From positions 1,178,001-1,242,000 of the forward strand of contig OZ037893.1 of NCBI GenBank assembly GCA_964035575.1: 64,000 nt of DNA, in the 5' to 3' direction. The position numbers and the translations under genes were made by a program. Below the pieces are notes generated by a model. That model was given only the letters and a program-made list of their open reading frames with translations. It was not told where the DNA came from and did not search any database. This DNA comes from Rhynchopus sp. YZ270_cl-10 (Eukaryota; Euglenozoa; Diplonemea; Diplonemida; Diplonemidae). Shown here in pieces: positions 10,386-21,524 of the stretch; positions within the stretch are counted from its first letter, which is position 1, and each line of letters starts with the position of its first letter.

Positions 10386-10925
10386 CGGAAAGAAATTTTT
10401 TTTACCCAGGAAAAAAATTTTTACCCAGGGAAAAAATTTTCCCCCCAGGAAAATAATTTCCCCCCAGGAAATAAATTTCCCTCAGGCACTAAATTTGCCT
10501 CAGGAAATAAATTTCCCTCAGTAAATAAATTTGCCTCGGGCAATAAATTTGCCTCAGGAAATAAATTTCCCTCAGGAAATAAATTTGCCTCGGGCAATAA
10601 ATTTGCCCCAGGAAATAAATTTCCCTCAGGCAATAAATTTCCCTCGGGAAATAAATTTGCCCCAGGAAATATATTTGCCTCGGGCAATAAATTTGCCCCA
10701 GGAAATAAATTTCCCCTCGGGAAATAAATTTGCCTCGGGAAATAAATTTCCCTCAGGCACTAAATTTGCCTCGGGAAATAAATTTGCCCCAGGAAATAAA
10801 TTTCCCTCAGGCAATAAATTTCCCTCAGGAAATAAATTTCCCCCAGGAAAGAAATTTGCCCCAGGAAATAAATTTCCCCAGGAAATAAATTTGCCTCAGG
10901 CAATAAATTTCCTTCCAGGATATGC
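10386..10925 (+). repeat. 18-bp minisatellite, about 30 units
   Basis: About 30 tandem units of an 18-mer such as CAGGAAATAAATTTCCCT. Variants swap GGAAAT/GGCAAT on the left and TTTCC/TTTGCC on the right. Each junction (TTTCC..GGAAA or TTGCC..GGCAA) can form a small hairpin. The unit length is a multiple of three, so long open frames coding GNKFPS- or PEGNLF-like hexapeptides appear on both strands; I do not regard these as genes. Confidence 0.95.
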
Positions 10926-10930
10926 ACCTG

Positions 10931-11030
10931 GGGAACTGGGTTGCATCCTGTATCTTAAATTTTTTTGCCTGCGGCGCCATTTTTTCATTTTTTGCTCCGC
11001 AAAAAAGGGTTCGTTGAGTGACTCTGGTGA
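10931..11030 (+). repeat. GC-hairpin repeat, short copy
   Basis: A shortened copy of a dispersed repeat also found at 14311-14470, 22633-22920 and 53837-54095. It contains two small palindromes, GCCTGCGGCGCC and TTTTTTGCTCCGCAAAAAA, followed by GGGTTCGTTGAGTGACTCTG. A perfect palindrome around CCACGTGTGG follows at 11039-11061. Confidence 0.75.
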
Positions 11031-11251
11031 CAGGGATTACGTTCCACGTGTGGAACGTATGGAAATCCATACGTGAATTGTTTTGAAAAGGTGGAATCCG
11101 TACGTGTCCATACGTGGTAATTTGGGTTTTGGATTGAGGCTGGGGTGGGGTTAGGTGAGGAGTGGGGGCTCCGCCCACCTCTCACCTAACCCCCACAGAA
11201 TTCTATTTTTAGAAGACAATTTTCTTCTATTTTACCGGAAAAGGAAGATGC

Positions 11252-11650
11252 ACTGCGGCGCGAGCTTTCAACCCACCCTTCCCGCGACATAGTAGGCAAT
11301 TTTAAGCGCAATTTTTAGAAATGTTGCGTACCGTGGCTTCGCTAGAAACTTTCGTTTTAGCAAAATATGGAAGTAAAATTTACGGAACTGGACGATAGTT
11401 ACCAGCAAAAGTGCCATTTTATGTCAACATTTTAAAGAAATGTTGCGTACCGTGGCTTCGCCAGAACCTTTGGGAAGCAATGAGGAGTGAGAAAGAAGGA
11501 TAAGGGCAAAGAAAAAAGTAGCGTACCATGCGCCTGCGGCGCAAGCTTGCATTACATCCTTTCCATGACATAGTTTGGCTGTAAAAAAAGGTGCAATTGT
11601 AAGCGCATTTTTTAGAAATGTTGCGTACCGTGGCTTCGCCACGAGTTTAA
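11252..11650 (+). repeat. Second GC-hairpin repeat family, three copies
   Basis: Copies at 11252-11345, 11415-11470 (partial) and 11517-11650. The full unit begins GTACCGTGCGCCTGCGGCGC, continues through ACATAGTTTGGCTGTAAA, and ends ATGTTGCGTACCGTGGCTTC. Further copies lie at 15855-15990 and 22949-22995 on the same strand, and at 17018-17123 and 17539-17703 on the opposite strand. No protein is encoded. The size and both-strand spread suggest a non-autonomous mobile element. Confidence 0.75.
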
Positions 11651-11992
11651 CACTGAAAAGATGGGGAATATGCTTGAACGCGCTGTCGCCCTGTTTCTCA
11701 GCAACAAGCGTCACAGATTCAAGAGAAAACGGAGGTGTTCCTGCTGATGGCGGAGGAGTTGGAAAACGTCGCTCCCCCCGTATTTGTTTCCGGAATTGAG
11801 CTTCTGAGGACCTTTTTCGCGCGAAGCGCGAAAAATTTTTTTTGCCAAAAAGAAAGAAATTGGGCGTGGAATTCTAAAATTTTTCGGGAAAAACGGCATA
11901 TTTAGCGATAAGTATGGTGCACAGTGATACACACTATTGCATGCTTGCTTTTCTTAAGACCCACAATTCTTGTTTCAAGTTTATTTCTTCTT

Positions 11993-12071
11993 GATGACTA
12001 AGTACGAGAGGCTGAGGTTCATCAAAACGAACTTTTTTTTTTGATGTGTGTGCACGAGAGGCACATTCGTC
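11993..12071 (+). repeat. Two dispersed hairpin copies in series
   Basis: The first (11993-12023) has GATGA/TCATC as outer stem and CTAAGT/GCTGAG inside. The second (12043-12071) has GATG/CGTC outside and TGTGC/GCACA inside. Both loops read ACGAGAG, and both are followed by T/C-rich tracts. Confidence 0.7.
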
Positions 12072-12117
12072 TTACAAATTTTCTTTTTTTTTTTACAGAA
12101 ACTCATACAAGTAAAAC

Positions 12118-12230
12118 GGCCGTCACGACGGGAAAAAAATTTTTTTGTCGGGGAGGTCACGGCCGTGAAGAAAATCTGAAAAATTTAACGGCCGTGAAAT
12201 TTTGCATTGATCACGGCCGTGAAATATTTT
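12118..12230. repeat. Cluster of TCACGGCCGTGA palindromes
   Basis: The 12-bp palindrome TCACGGCCGTGA, or its core, recurs four times in about 110 bp, with a related TTCACGGCCG at 15303. No gene is present. Confidence 0.6.
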
Positions 12231-12339
12231 CACGCTTTTTGCTTGTTTCTTCTTTTTCGTTTGTGGACAGGGCCAGACCCCTTTCCCATCCCTCCCAAGT
12301 CATTCTTGGGGGGTAAAAGCAACATAAAAATTGCAAAAA

Positions 12340-12830
12340 AAAATCGGCCCCACTGCGATCGGGAAGCTGACGACACGAATGAGCACTTATGGTGGTCCTG
12401 CCCTACCTGCGATGCTATACGCTCAGATCCTAGTTTCCACTCCGTCACAACTGCTGACAGGTCGCCGTGGCCTAACTGTGTGTCGAACTGTGGAGTTATC
12501 CCTACTGCCCTGAAGGACAGTATTGATGCTACCTCCAGCGTCTGATGGGGAGCATCCTCATACACCGGTTGTCTCTGAACAACAGCCTCCATATCAACAA
12601 TCTGCCACTCACGCCTGAAGAACAGCTCAGCTGCAACCTTTGTTCCGTCCCCACTATGACTTCGACCGGATTCCACTCTCACAGGAAATGGACTTATCCA
12701 AACCATCACCTGCGTGCCCCGCTGCGCTCCTGGCTCTCCTCACTGCGCTGGTCTCCCGCTGCCCGCCCACGTTTTCACCCTACTGTTAATTGTAGTTGGA
12801 GCGTGTGGCATTTCTGAGCACTTGTACGTG
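12340..12830 (+). mobile_element. LINE (non-LTR retrotransposon) 3' coding scrap
   Basis: A coding-like stretch unlike its AT-rich surroundings. One frame (about 12346-12545, stop TGA) encodes HCDREADDTNEHLWWSCP followed by CDAIR and, after a gap, WPNCVSNCGVIP. This is the pattern C-x-H/W-x-CP...PxCxxxxGxxP that I associate with the region after the reverse transcriptase in protist LINE polyproteins. No reverse transcriptase or endonuclease domain remains, so this is a short 3' remnant, now next to a foldback element. Confidence 0.5.
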
Positions 12831-12879
12831 CTCCCGGTTCTTCAGAGTAGCATATGACCTCGTCCGGAAACCCCCCAGC

Positions 12880-13480
12880 GTGGCTTGTATGGGGTAATTT
12901 TACTGTTTCGACCCCATTTTTGGAGGAACGTTCCACACACACCCGAACGATGTTCGGGGTCACATATGAACACGATATGGGCAAGGTTGAACCAAGGAGT
13001 CATGTGCAGAAGGGTGGGGTGTGCTGGAGGGATGTGGAGCTTTTCATGCTAACCCCTGTTTTACTGGCCACCATTGTACCTAGTGTTTTGTGTGGTGATA
13101 TGGCACTTTCATGGAAAAAAACAGTAGACAGCCCTTACCTGTGTCTCAAAACCACCCCAAACCACACTACCCTCCAGTGAGGTTCCTGAGTGCAAATGTT
13201 GAGTCATTACAGCTTTTCGGGATCCACGTGGAGCCCGAAACCTGAGGTCTGTCCTTAGATCCGTGTACCCTTGCTGTATTTGGTCACTGATATTGTCAAG
13301 TTGGGCTCTACCTGGATCCCGAATCCACGTGGGTCCCACCCTTCTGCGCATGACTCCTTGGTTCAACCTTGCTCATATCGTGTTCATATGTGGCGATGTG
13401 ACCCCGAACATCGTTCGGGTGTGTGTGGAACGTTCCTCCAAAAATGGGTCGAAACAGTAAAATTACCCCATACAAGCCAC
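12880..13480. mobile_element. Foldback element with 140-bp arms
   Basis: Left arm 12880-13019 and right arm 13335-13480 are inverted copies of each other, nearly identical apart from a 7-bp indel. Arms start GTGGCTTGTATGGGG and include CACCCGAACGATGTTCGGGG. The central 315 bp holds GGATCCACGTGGA-type boxes but no gene. The flank at 12855 (CTCGTCCGGAAACCCC) matches the ends of the TIR element at 21525-22389, which suggests a related family. Confidence 0.8.
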
Positions 13481-13553
13481 TGTGGCCAAAAATACCCTCA
13501 TAGTAAAAATAATGTTTTTTCAAAAATAAATTAATAAAAAAATGACCCAAAAG

Positions 13554-14215
13554 TACCGGCCGCGTACATATTACGTCGCGTATTTATTACGGGGGGTACT
13601 TATTACGTCGCGTACTAATTAAGTCGCTTTTTGGGGGCCCGCGGGCCCCCAAAAAGCGACGTAATTAGTACACACCGTAAGGTGAAAAAAAAAGTGGGAG
13701 TAATCATGTTGGAACACAGCTGGTGTGGGCACATCACTGGGGGGATACCACCAAACCCACACAATCCCGAAGTCATCGCAGATCGTGTGAACGAGGAGGA
13801 GAACAAACCCAACACGCGGCGCGTGTAGACGGCACAGGGTAAGGTGGAAGAAATCGGTGAGAACTCTGCCACAGTGCGTCTAGTACCTCCACATGCGCAA
13901 GAGGAGTGGGAAGTGCCAATGGAGTTCCTCAAATCCGCAATTTGAGCCATTCGTTCATATTTCAACAAACATTTTCAAAAAACTTTTGTTTGCATGTTGC
14001 AATCTCTTCCCAATGTAACCTTGTAAAGGGCCGAGGGCCAACACGCCAACACCAAGAGAAATGCCAGACATCCTTCCCACTCACCTTGTCCGTAGATTTT
14101 GTTTTTCTTCAAAAAATTAATTACGTCGCACACTTATTACGTCGCGTACTAATTAAGTCGGCATTTGCCCTAACCGACTTAATTAGTACGCGACGTAATA
14201 TGTACGCGGCCGGTA
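13554..14215. mobile_element. TIR element with nested palindromes
   Basis: Terminal inverted repeats of 29 bp are perfect (13554-13582 and 14187-14215; they begin TACCGGCCGCGT). Inside each end the block TTACGTCGCGTACTAATTAA recurs. Near the left end is a long palindrome centred at about 13640 (CCCGCGGG core, arms ending in GTCGCTTTTT). Near the right end there is a second palindrome with 25-bp arms around 14168. No transposase or other gene is visible, so this is a non-autonomous DNA element. Confidence 0.85.
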
Positions 14216-14310
14216 ACATTTTTTTTGTAACAATTTAATAAAATGTTTTATTCGTTTTTTTGCAGTTGGGCAAAAAGTAACAAATGTTACAAAGAAAAAA
14301 TAAAAAGCCC

Positions 14311-14560
14311 ATGGTTGAAGCGGAGTACCATAGGGAACTGGGTTGCTGACCACACCATCCAGGCTGTACCTCAATTTTTTTTTGCCTGCGGCGCCATTTT
14401 CCCTTTTTTGCTCCGCAAAAAAGGGTTCGTTGAGTGACTCTGTGTAAAAAGCTAGATTTTTACACCATGGGTTTCCGCGCTGTAGGCTTTATTAGCCTCC
14501 CCAGTAACATTTTTGTTACGCCTGCGGCGTAACAAAAATGTTACAAAAAAATAAAATCCA
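14311..14560 (+). repeat. GC-hairpin repeat, medium copy
   Basis: It starts ATGGTTGAAGCGGAGTACCA, passes the GCCTGCGGCGCC and TTGCTCCGCAA palindromes and the GGTGTAAAAA-like palindrome, and ends beside a further perfect palindrome (14510-14539) formed of TTTTTGTTACGCC and its complement around TGC. It is homologous to 22633-22920 and 53837-54095. Confidence 0.75.
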
Positions 14561-14750
14561 AGAAATGAAAAAAGTAACAAAATGCAAAAATGTTATAAAA
14601 AAAATAAAAATCGCCGAAATAATTTATTTGTAACAATAACATAATTTATACTATGAGGGTAGCCTAAAACCACCCTAAAATACCCAAAAATGAGTCAAAA
14701 AAGTGTATTTTTGCCCAAAAGCCTCCAGAATATGGTTTCTGGGTGAGTTG

Positions 14751-15270
14751 TGTATATGTCCTGTGCATATGCCGAGGCTCGGACATATACACATGTTTTC
14801 GGACATAGACACATCCCGGACATATGCACAGTTCAGTGTATACAGTGTACAGTGGCAAAAACCCATTCCGAGCTTTCCGGCCGGTGCGTTGGCGGGGCAT
14901 CTCCCCTCATGTTTTCGGAGAGGGTTTTTCGGGGGATGGGGTTGAAGAAGGGGGAAAATGGGTCAAATACGAGAGGGGGCGGTTGTGAACCATCCCGCCA
15001 CCAGGCCTCTCCTCCTCTGTGCAGCCTTGAGAGCTTTGTAGCCACCGGTGAGTCACAAGCCGTACGTACATACAAAGAACGCGTAACCCTGCGCTCGCGG
15101 AGGTACACCTTCAAAAAAATTTCCGCTCCCTACGCTCGCGGAGGTACACCTTAAGGCATATTTTTACCTCACGCACGGACATATACACCTGTACCTGTGT
15201 ATATGTCCGGAAAATTTTCAGAAAGTCCCGGACATATACACATCAAAATGGGTCCGGACATATACACGGG
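14751..15270. repeat. Paired clusters of GGACATATACACA boxes
   Basis: The 13-mer GGACATATACACA (or its complement) occurs about five times in 14751-14840 and five times in 15175-15270. The clusters flank about 340 bp of GC-rich sequence. This arrangement suggests the subterminal repeats of a decayed mobile element. No gene is seen between them. Confidence 0.6.
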
Positions 15271-16267
15271 GGGGGGTAGGTACATAAGAAAGGCGCTTTT
15301 TTTTCACGGCCGTTTTTTTTTATTTTTCACGGCAACGACGGCAGTGGGTCGAGCATTTTTTTTTCATTTCCGTGACGTCCGTTTTACTTGTATGGAAACT
15401 CCGATTCAAAGTGCTTCACAAAGACAGCGTTTGTCGGGTGTTCATAAAGTATTGTTGTAATCCATTACCTTTTTTGGTTGACCAATCCCCGCGCGAAAAA
15501 TGTCTAGTACAACGGTCATTCGGCGTCCCGTTGAATATAGGTGTGCTTTCTCTTTGAATGGAAAGTATCATAATTATGAAATTGATTTTTTTTTTTTTTT
15601 GGGGTGGCTGCAGGGCCTTCAACGTGTCGAAGTTAAGCCTTAACTTCGACAACTTTTTTATTTTGGTTTTTTTTTTTGTCGAAGTTCGACAAATCTAAAA
15701 AAAATATGGGATTTTGGCAAAATCCTTTTATCTTTGACCGAGTTACAGGGTGGTCCACGGGAGAAACTCGGTTCAGGGTTTTAACTTTAACATTCTCCTG
15801 TGATCCACTGTGACCATTTGGACGGAGCTCGTAGAACTCAACGAGGAGTGAGCCAGGCAAAAGTAGCGTACCGTGCGCCTGCGGCGCAAGCAGGCATCCC
15901 GCCCTTCCCATGCCATAGTTTGGCTGTAAATAAAGCGCCATGGTATGCGCAATATTTGAAATGTTGCGTACCGTGGCTTCGCCAGGGACTTTCGTTGTTA
16001 TAAATGTACTGAGCTTACTGATAAGACAGGTATACCCACTACGGCTTGTGGATCACCAGTGGCTACAAAGCTACCAATGCTGCTTGTGTTGAAATACACG
16101 TGTGTGGGACAGGCGGAGTTTTTTGGCTGACCGAATTTTCAAAAATGACCAAAACCTATATAAACCCCCTGAGAGCTTCTCCCTGTGATGTGCTGCACCC
16201 GCGCGCGCGAAGCGCGCGCGGGCTCGGGGAGGTCTTTTTTTTTTTTTTTTTTTTACTTCGACCAGGG

Positions 16268-16670
16268 TATAACATGGATGTACAAAGTACTTTTTTCCAG
16301 AAAGTAAAAAAAAGTAGAAAAATCCCAGTACTTGATACTTCAAGTACTTGACCCGTTTTTTTTTTTTTTTTTACTTGATTACTTTTTTTTTTGCATCAAG
16401 TACTTGATTCGGCAAAAAAATGGAAAAGTACTGTAATCACGAATAAATTCAAGTACTTTTCCATTTTTTTTACTTTTTTTGCCAATTCAAGTACTTGATG
16501 CAACAAAAAAAGTAATCAAGTACAAAAAAAGTGAAAGTACTTGAAGGAAAAAAAGTACTTGAAGCAAGAAAAAAATATTTTTTTCTTTTTTTTTTAAATC
16601 GATCAAGTACTTGAAGTACACCAAAAAAAGTAAAAAAAAGTAATCAAGTACTTTGTACATCCATGGTATA
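16268..16670. mobile_element. Foldback element rich in AAGTACTT palindromes
   Basis: The ends TATAACATGGATGTACAAAG (16268) and its near-complement (to 16670) form about 25-bp inverted repeats. The 350-bp interior consists almost wholly of A/T-runs and more than ten copies of the palindrome CAAGTACTTGA or parts of it. It has no coding capacity. Confidence 0.75.
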
Positions 16671-17017
16671 AGCTTGGATTTTGGATTTTTTCCAGAATTA
16701 GGTTTTTTGAATTTTTTTTTTTTTTGGTGGGGTTATAGACCAGCCCCGCCGCCAGGATTTTGGGTTTTGAAAAAGTTCTGTTGATGGTCCAAAAAAAATT
16801 TTTCGCGCTTCGCGCGAAAACCCCTGCAAAGCTCCTTCGTCGTGGCCTCCGGCGGAGAGATGCATGTTCCCCAAGCCCGGTCAGAGTTCCTCCGAATCAG
16901 CGACATTTGCTCTTTCCTCTCACCATGCTGTACATTGTACTCTTCGGTGGCCGTCCACAAGCCGTAGTGGGTGTCAGCCTTCTTATCAGTAAGCAGCGGT
17001 CATGGTAACCAAAGGTT

Positions 17018-17703
17018 CCTGGCGAAGCCACGGTACGCAACATTTTAAAAAAATGTTCCCATAAAATGGAACTGCGTTGGTGGTGGGAGCTGCTTGCGCC
17101 GCAGGCGCACGGTACGCAACTTTTTTTTTTTCCAACACCCGGTTTTGACTTTTTTGGGATGTTTGAGCACTCACCTCTCCATATCTTCTTCTCCTGAGAT
17201 TTTTTGACAAGTAGAACGGGTCTGAACCACTCAACAGAACTTTTTTTTTTTTTTTTTTTTTCCCCGAAAAATTTCAGAATTAGGTTTTTGAACCTAATTC
17301 TGAGTACCAAGCTAATACCCTGACTTCGACAAAACTGTGGACAGGCTTTGTCGATGGTTGAAGGCCCTGGGTGGCTGCAGACAGGGGACATTGGTAGTTT
17401 GAGATTTTGAAAAAAAAGCCGGTGTGAGCCAAAAAAGCCGGTGTGAGGCATTTTTTTTTTCCCCACGCATTTTTGGCAGAGACCTCCACAACTCTTTCCC
17501 CTCCGCGCCCTTGTCTAACCATATGACATCAAAACTTTTCTGGCGAAGCCACGGTACGCAACATTTCAAAAATTGTGACAAAAAATCGCACGCTTTTATA
17601 GCCAAACTATGGTAAAGGTAGCTGTGACTATGGCATAGGGTAGAGCTGTGGGCTACCGCTCGTCATTTTTAGCTGCGCCGCAGGCGCACGGTACGCTACT
17701 TTT
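17018..17703 (-). repeat. Two reverse copies of GC-hairpin repeat
   Basis: Copies at 17018-17123 and 17539-17703 are oriented opposite to those at 11.2-11.7 kb and 15.9 kb. Both keep the end boxes GAAGCCACGGTACGCAACAT and GCGCCGCAGGCGCACGGTAC, and differ in the interior length. Confidence 0.75.
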
Positions 17704-18842
17704 TTATGAGAGTTGCGAACATCTATTTCTTTTGATTGAACGGACCGATTGGTCTTTATGGTGGGGTCACATGCACATAAGAAACCGCTACAGATGTGGT
17801 TGTAGCCTTGTATGAGGAGATAAAATTCAGAAAAAAATTCAAAAATCCGCCTTTTTCTTTTTTTTTTTTTTTTTTCTCAAAATCCCACACCGGCTTAGCC
17901 GGTGTGGCCACACCGGCTAAGCCGGCATACTAATGTCCCCTGGCTGCAGAGCCTTTGTTCAGTACCCTTCACTTCCTACCATCTAGCCAAAATGTTTCTT
18001 TCCCTTTTTCCCTGCTCGCCGCTTCTCTTTAGGTGTATGCTTTAACATAAAACAAATTGTCGATTTCCAACAGAAAAAAAGGCTTTTGTGGTGTAGCTGA
18101 ACGGGGGGCGCAAGAAATGCGAACCAGCCCTTGGAATTTGGTGTGGGGTGAAGTGCGCAGTGCGAATCACCCCCCTTCAGCCACATTTTGCGTTTTTTTT
18201 TTTTTTTTTTCCTTTTCTTCTTTACTTAGGTGGAGTGGTAACAGATGTGATGTTTCTCTTAGCTGACTGGGTAGAGGTTCATCTTATAAGCTCTTTTTCT
18301 TTCTTTCCTTTCCTTTTTTTCAAAGCGGGTCACACCCCCGCTATCGCGCTGATGTTGCATCTCTGACGGAGGCTCAGACAACCTTTATTTATGACACCAA
18401 GTTGTGTGTCTGGATATGAAATTGGTGTAGGATACACATACACACCTAGATGGAAACAGTAACAACGTCTTCCCACATGAATATCTTTTGTACAATTGGT
18501 CAACCATTTCCCAACACATCACCATACTCCCACTCTACAGGACAGCACGCAAAACAAAGCAGATCCAACTATACAAAGATTTCAATACAAAAAAAAAAAA
18601 AAAAAAACTCCCACACAATGACACACCTTCCACCATGAACGTCCACGCAAGGAGCCTTCACCTCACCCCTTCGTCCTGAGGGTTTTGTTTTGATTCTCTT
18701 GCATTGAAGTGTGTTGCATCAGGTGCTGCATATAACCAATGTCGCGTTGCTAAGACGGATATTGCGGGGGTGTAGCCCCTTTTTGCGCAATCTTGCGGTT
18801 TTTTTTTTTTTTTTTTTTTTGCCAGCTTGTTTCTGTTCCCCG

Positions 18843-20796
18843 ATGGGATGCGGGGTGAGTCAAACGCGTGAGACAGAGGACACCACAAGCTGTGATGACC
18901 TGAATTGCCACAACTCAGCTTCTGAAGGGTTCAACAGCATACGCGGGTCGGAAGCGGGGTGGCTGCCTGTTCCTACACGACAGCACCTAGGCAATGTTGA
19001 GCGTGAGATATCTGCGATCTGTACAGACAACGTGCCACGTGTCACAGGGGGGCTTGATATTACAGAGCTGCCGCAGTTTAAGAGGGAATCGACTGTGTCT
19101 GAGCATAATCTCCGTCCTACGGGGAGAGCACCTTCCTTTGCTTCGCGGAAGAAGGCGTCGGTGGATTCAAATTCATCTGTATCGTCGGGACCGCCGCTTG
19201 GACAGAACCGGCTTTCATCTCGCGCAAAACCGAAGTCAGGTGTTCGACAAATGATGTCACGGTCCTCTTCTGCGGGCGGCCAGCAGTCGGGGGGGACTGG
19301 GTTAAATTCTTTTGACTTCTCTGGGTCATTTGTGGATGACCAGAGTGTAAGCAGCGAGATCTCTGCGCAGAGTACGATAGTCCCTAAGGTGCGTAGGGTG
19401 ATCCCAAGCCACGGAGATATGGCAGAGTGTGCGATGTCGGTGGTGCGTGAGATCATCACCATGCAGCTGCCTGTCATGGAGATAGAGATCCCAGACCTGG
19501 TGGAGCTGCCCGAAGAGGTGGAGCACGCCTCAGACTGGCTAGAGGAGATGTTCGTGACGCGTGGAGCCCTACAAAGTGTCCCCACAGTGATCGGCTTCTT
19601 CGACCACCTCCGGAAGCTCAACCTGTCCTACAATCAGCTCTCCAGCTTCGCCCCAGGGCTCAGGATGCCAGAGTCGCTGGAAGAAATAGATTTAAGCCAT
19701 AATAAGCTCACAGCCCTGCCAGAGTTAAGCCATATGCGGTACCTGCGGAACATAAACCTCGATTTTAACAGTTTTTCGACCTTTCCTGATGCGCTCTGCG
19801 AGCTTGAGGTATTTTTTAGCTTTGTGAAGTATTAATTTGTTTTCAGTTTCATACCAAACAAACAATCCACATAAAGTAAAAAAAAGTTTGGGTACATTTA
19901 GTGCACCCTATTATACCTTCTATTCAGTTAGTATATGAAACAAGTTTCATATCAAAAAAACCCCGCAAAAACAGCAACTGGAACGCATCTTTGTCGCCGA
20001 AAATCATGACATCATGACATTACCTTCTGTAGCGCAGATCGGCAAGGCAGTGGCGTTGAAACAGGTAGGGTGCCTTTCCCCACCCCCCCCCCCCCCCCCC
20101 CTCCTCCTCCCCTCCCCCACCACCCACCCGCCTACCTATCTACAGATCGCTGTCGACAACGTCCCCATATTATGCAAATCTGAAACCGCAGCGCGCTACC
20201 CCGAGCTTCTGCTGTGGAATAAGATCTACCCCGACAAGGTTCTGGATTATTTGTACATAGGTAGTCTGAGGAGCGCGCAGACCGAGAAGGTTTATCAGTC
20301 GGAGGGAATCAAATACGTTGTCACCTGTGGACGCAACATGCAGATCAACCAGAACAACGTTGTGCGTATGGAGATTTCTGTTGAAGATGTCGAAGGGGAG
20401 TCGCTGGCAACACATTTTGATATGTTCCGCACCTTCATGGAGTCGACCTTGGGGAGAGGGAATGTGCTGTGCCATTGCTTTGCGGGGTTGAGCCGGAGTG
20501 CCACCATGGTGCTGTCGTACCTCATGAGCCATGAGAAGATGCGCCTTGACACTGCCATAGCCAAGCTCCTCAAGATCCGTCCCAACATCCACCCCAACCC
20601 TACCTTCATGCTGGAGCTCATATCATACGATGCCACCCTCTTCCCTGGGGAGCGTCCCCTAGATATGACCAACCTAGGTGAAGAGCGCACCATAAGAAGG
20701 CGGAACAACGCAACCGGGGCAGCAGCGCAGAAGGTGACGTCCGGGGTGTCAAATAATAATCTGAGTGAGATCTCGCAGGTGAGCTCCACGGAATGA
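18843..20796 (+). CDS. LRR dual-specificity protein phosphatase, N-myristoylated
   Basis: Three exons, all phase 0: 18843-19808, 19975-20064 and 20146-20796, giving 568 residues. The protein starts MGCGVS, a consensus for N-myristoylation plus Cys palmitoylation, so it should be membrane-tethered. A Ser-rich disordered part (to about 215) is followed by leucine-rich repeats (about 255-345; LRKLNLSYNQLSSF, LEEIDLSHNKLTALP). They continue across the first intron, which confirms the splice. The C-terminal domain (about 370-520) is a dual-specificity phosphatase: HCFAGLSRSAT with nucleophile C463 and R469, and D433 as likely general acid. It should dephosphorylate Tyr and Ser/Thr on a partner bound by the LRR. 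The last 50 residues are basic then Ser-rich. Intron 2 contains a poly-C tract of about 20. ATG 18843 is favoured over any upstream start because it exposes the lipidation motif. Confidence 0.9.
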
Positions 20797-21524
20797 GAGG
20801 GTCCTTTTCGCATGGGTTGAAAAGGTCTCCAGTGGTGTGAAAATTTGCAACAGCAAATTGTCTCCTGAAGCAAACCCGAGGAGGGGAGGGGGTGTGTCGC
20901 CTTGTCATAATCCTAGCCAGTTCAGGGTGGCGTCTGAGAACCAAGGGGGTGGTTGGTTTGGCACAAAAAAAAATGTGTATACCACAGCACTCGAATGCAA
21001 AAACAACAAAATAAAAGCGACTTCCAGAGTTGAGGACGACCTCCGTCTATATCTTTTAAGTACAATAGCCTTCGGGCAACATTGAGTACAGATCCTGCAT
21101 TAGCAGGCGATTGTCGACAATAAAAAAACACAAAGGGTAGTGGGGAAACCCTAGGGAATGATAGTGTTTTCTGGAATAGAGGATACAATGGGGGAAGCCG
21201 AACACATGTATCTTTACTTACGTGGAGAATGTTGTGTGAGGAAGGGGGTGTCTTTTTGGCACATTGATGTGCGTGTAAAAATGCAATATTTTATGTACCG
21301 TACCCCGAACACAACCGGGCACACGTGGTGGTATACGACACATTCGTGAGGCACATGTTCAGTCTACTTGCGCACACGTACACAGAAGTATACATTACGC
21401 ACAATTTTACCTAAGTTACCCGGGAAAACGCTACATTTTATCCTTTTTTTCTTCTTCACTGTTTTGTAAAATCACATTCCCACACAACCAGCTTTAAATG
21501 GGGGGAGTTAACCTATCCACTACC
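20797..21524. other. Intergenic, no gene
   Basis: AT-rich spacer. The only feature noticed is GCCTTCGGGCAACATTGAGT near 21069, which resembles a short repeat at 38840-38890 and 52930-52985 (CGGGCGACTTTGTGT). Confidence 0.55.

Larger units (their letters stand above)
15271..18842. other. Repeat-rich intergenic block, no gene
   Basis: No supportable gene in 3.5 kb. Contents: a GC-hairpin copy (15855-15990), a foldback element (16268-16670), reverse GC-hairpin copies (17018-17123, 17539-17703), a palindrome pair around CACACCGGCTTAGCCGGTGT (17886-17925) and long T-runs. A degraded hairpin-family copy (GAGGTTCATCTTATAAGC) lies at about 18270, upstream of the phosphatase gene. Confidence 0.6.

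Noticed and set aside
10347-11076. Open frames coding GNKFPS/GNKFAS repeats (+) and PEGNLF repeats (-)
   Set aside because: They come solely from an 18-bp minisatellite whose period is a multiple of three; both strands are open and there is no non-repeat domain.
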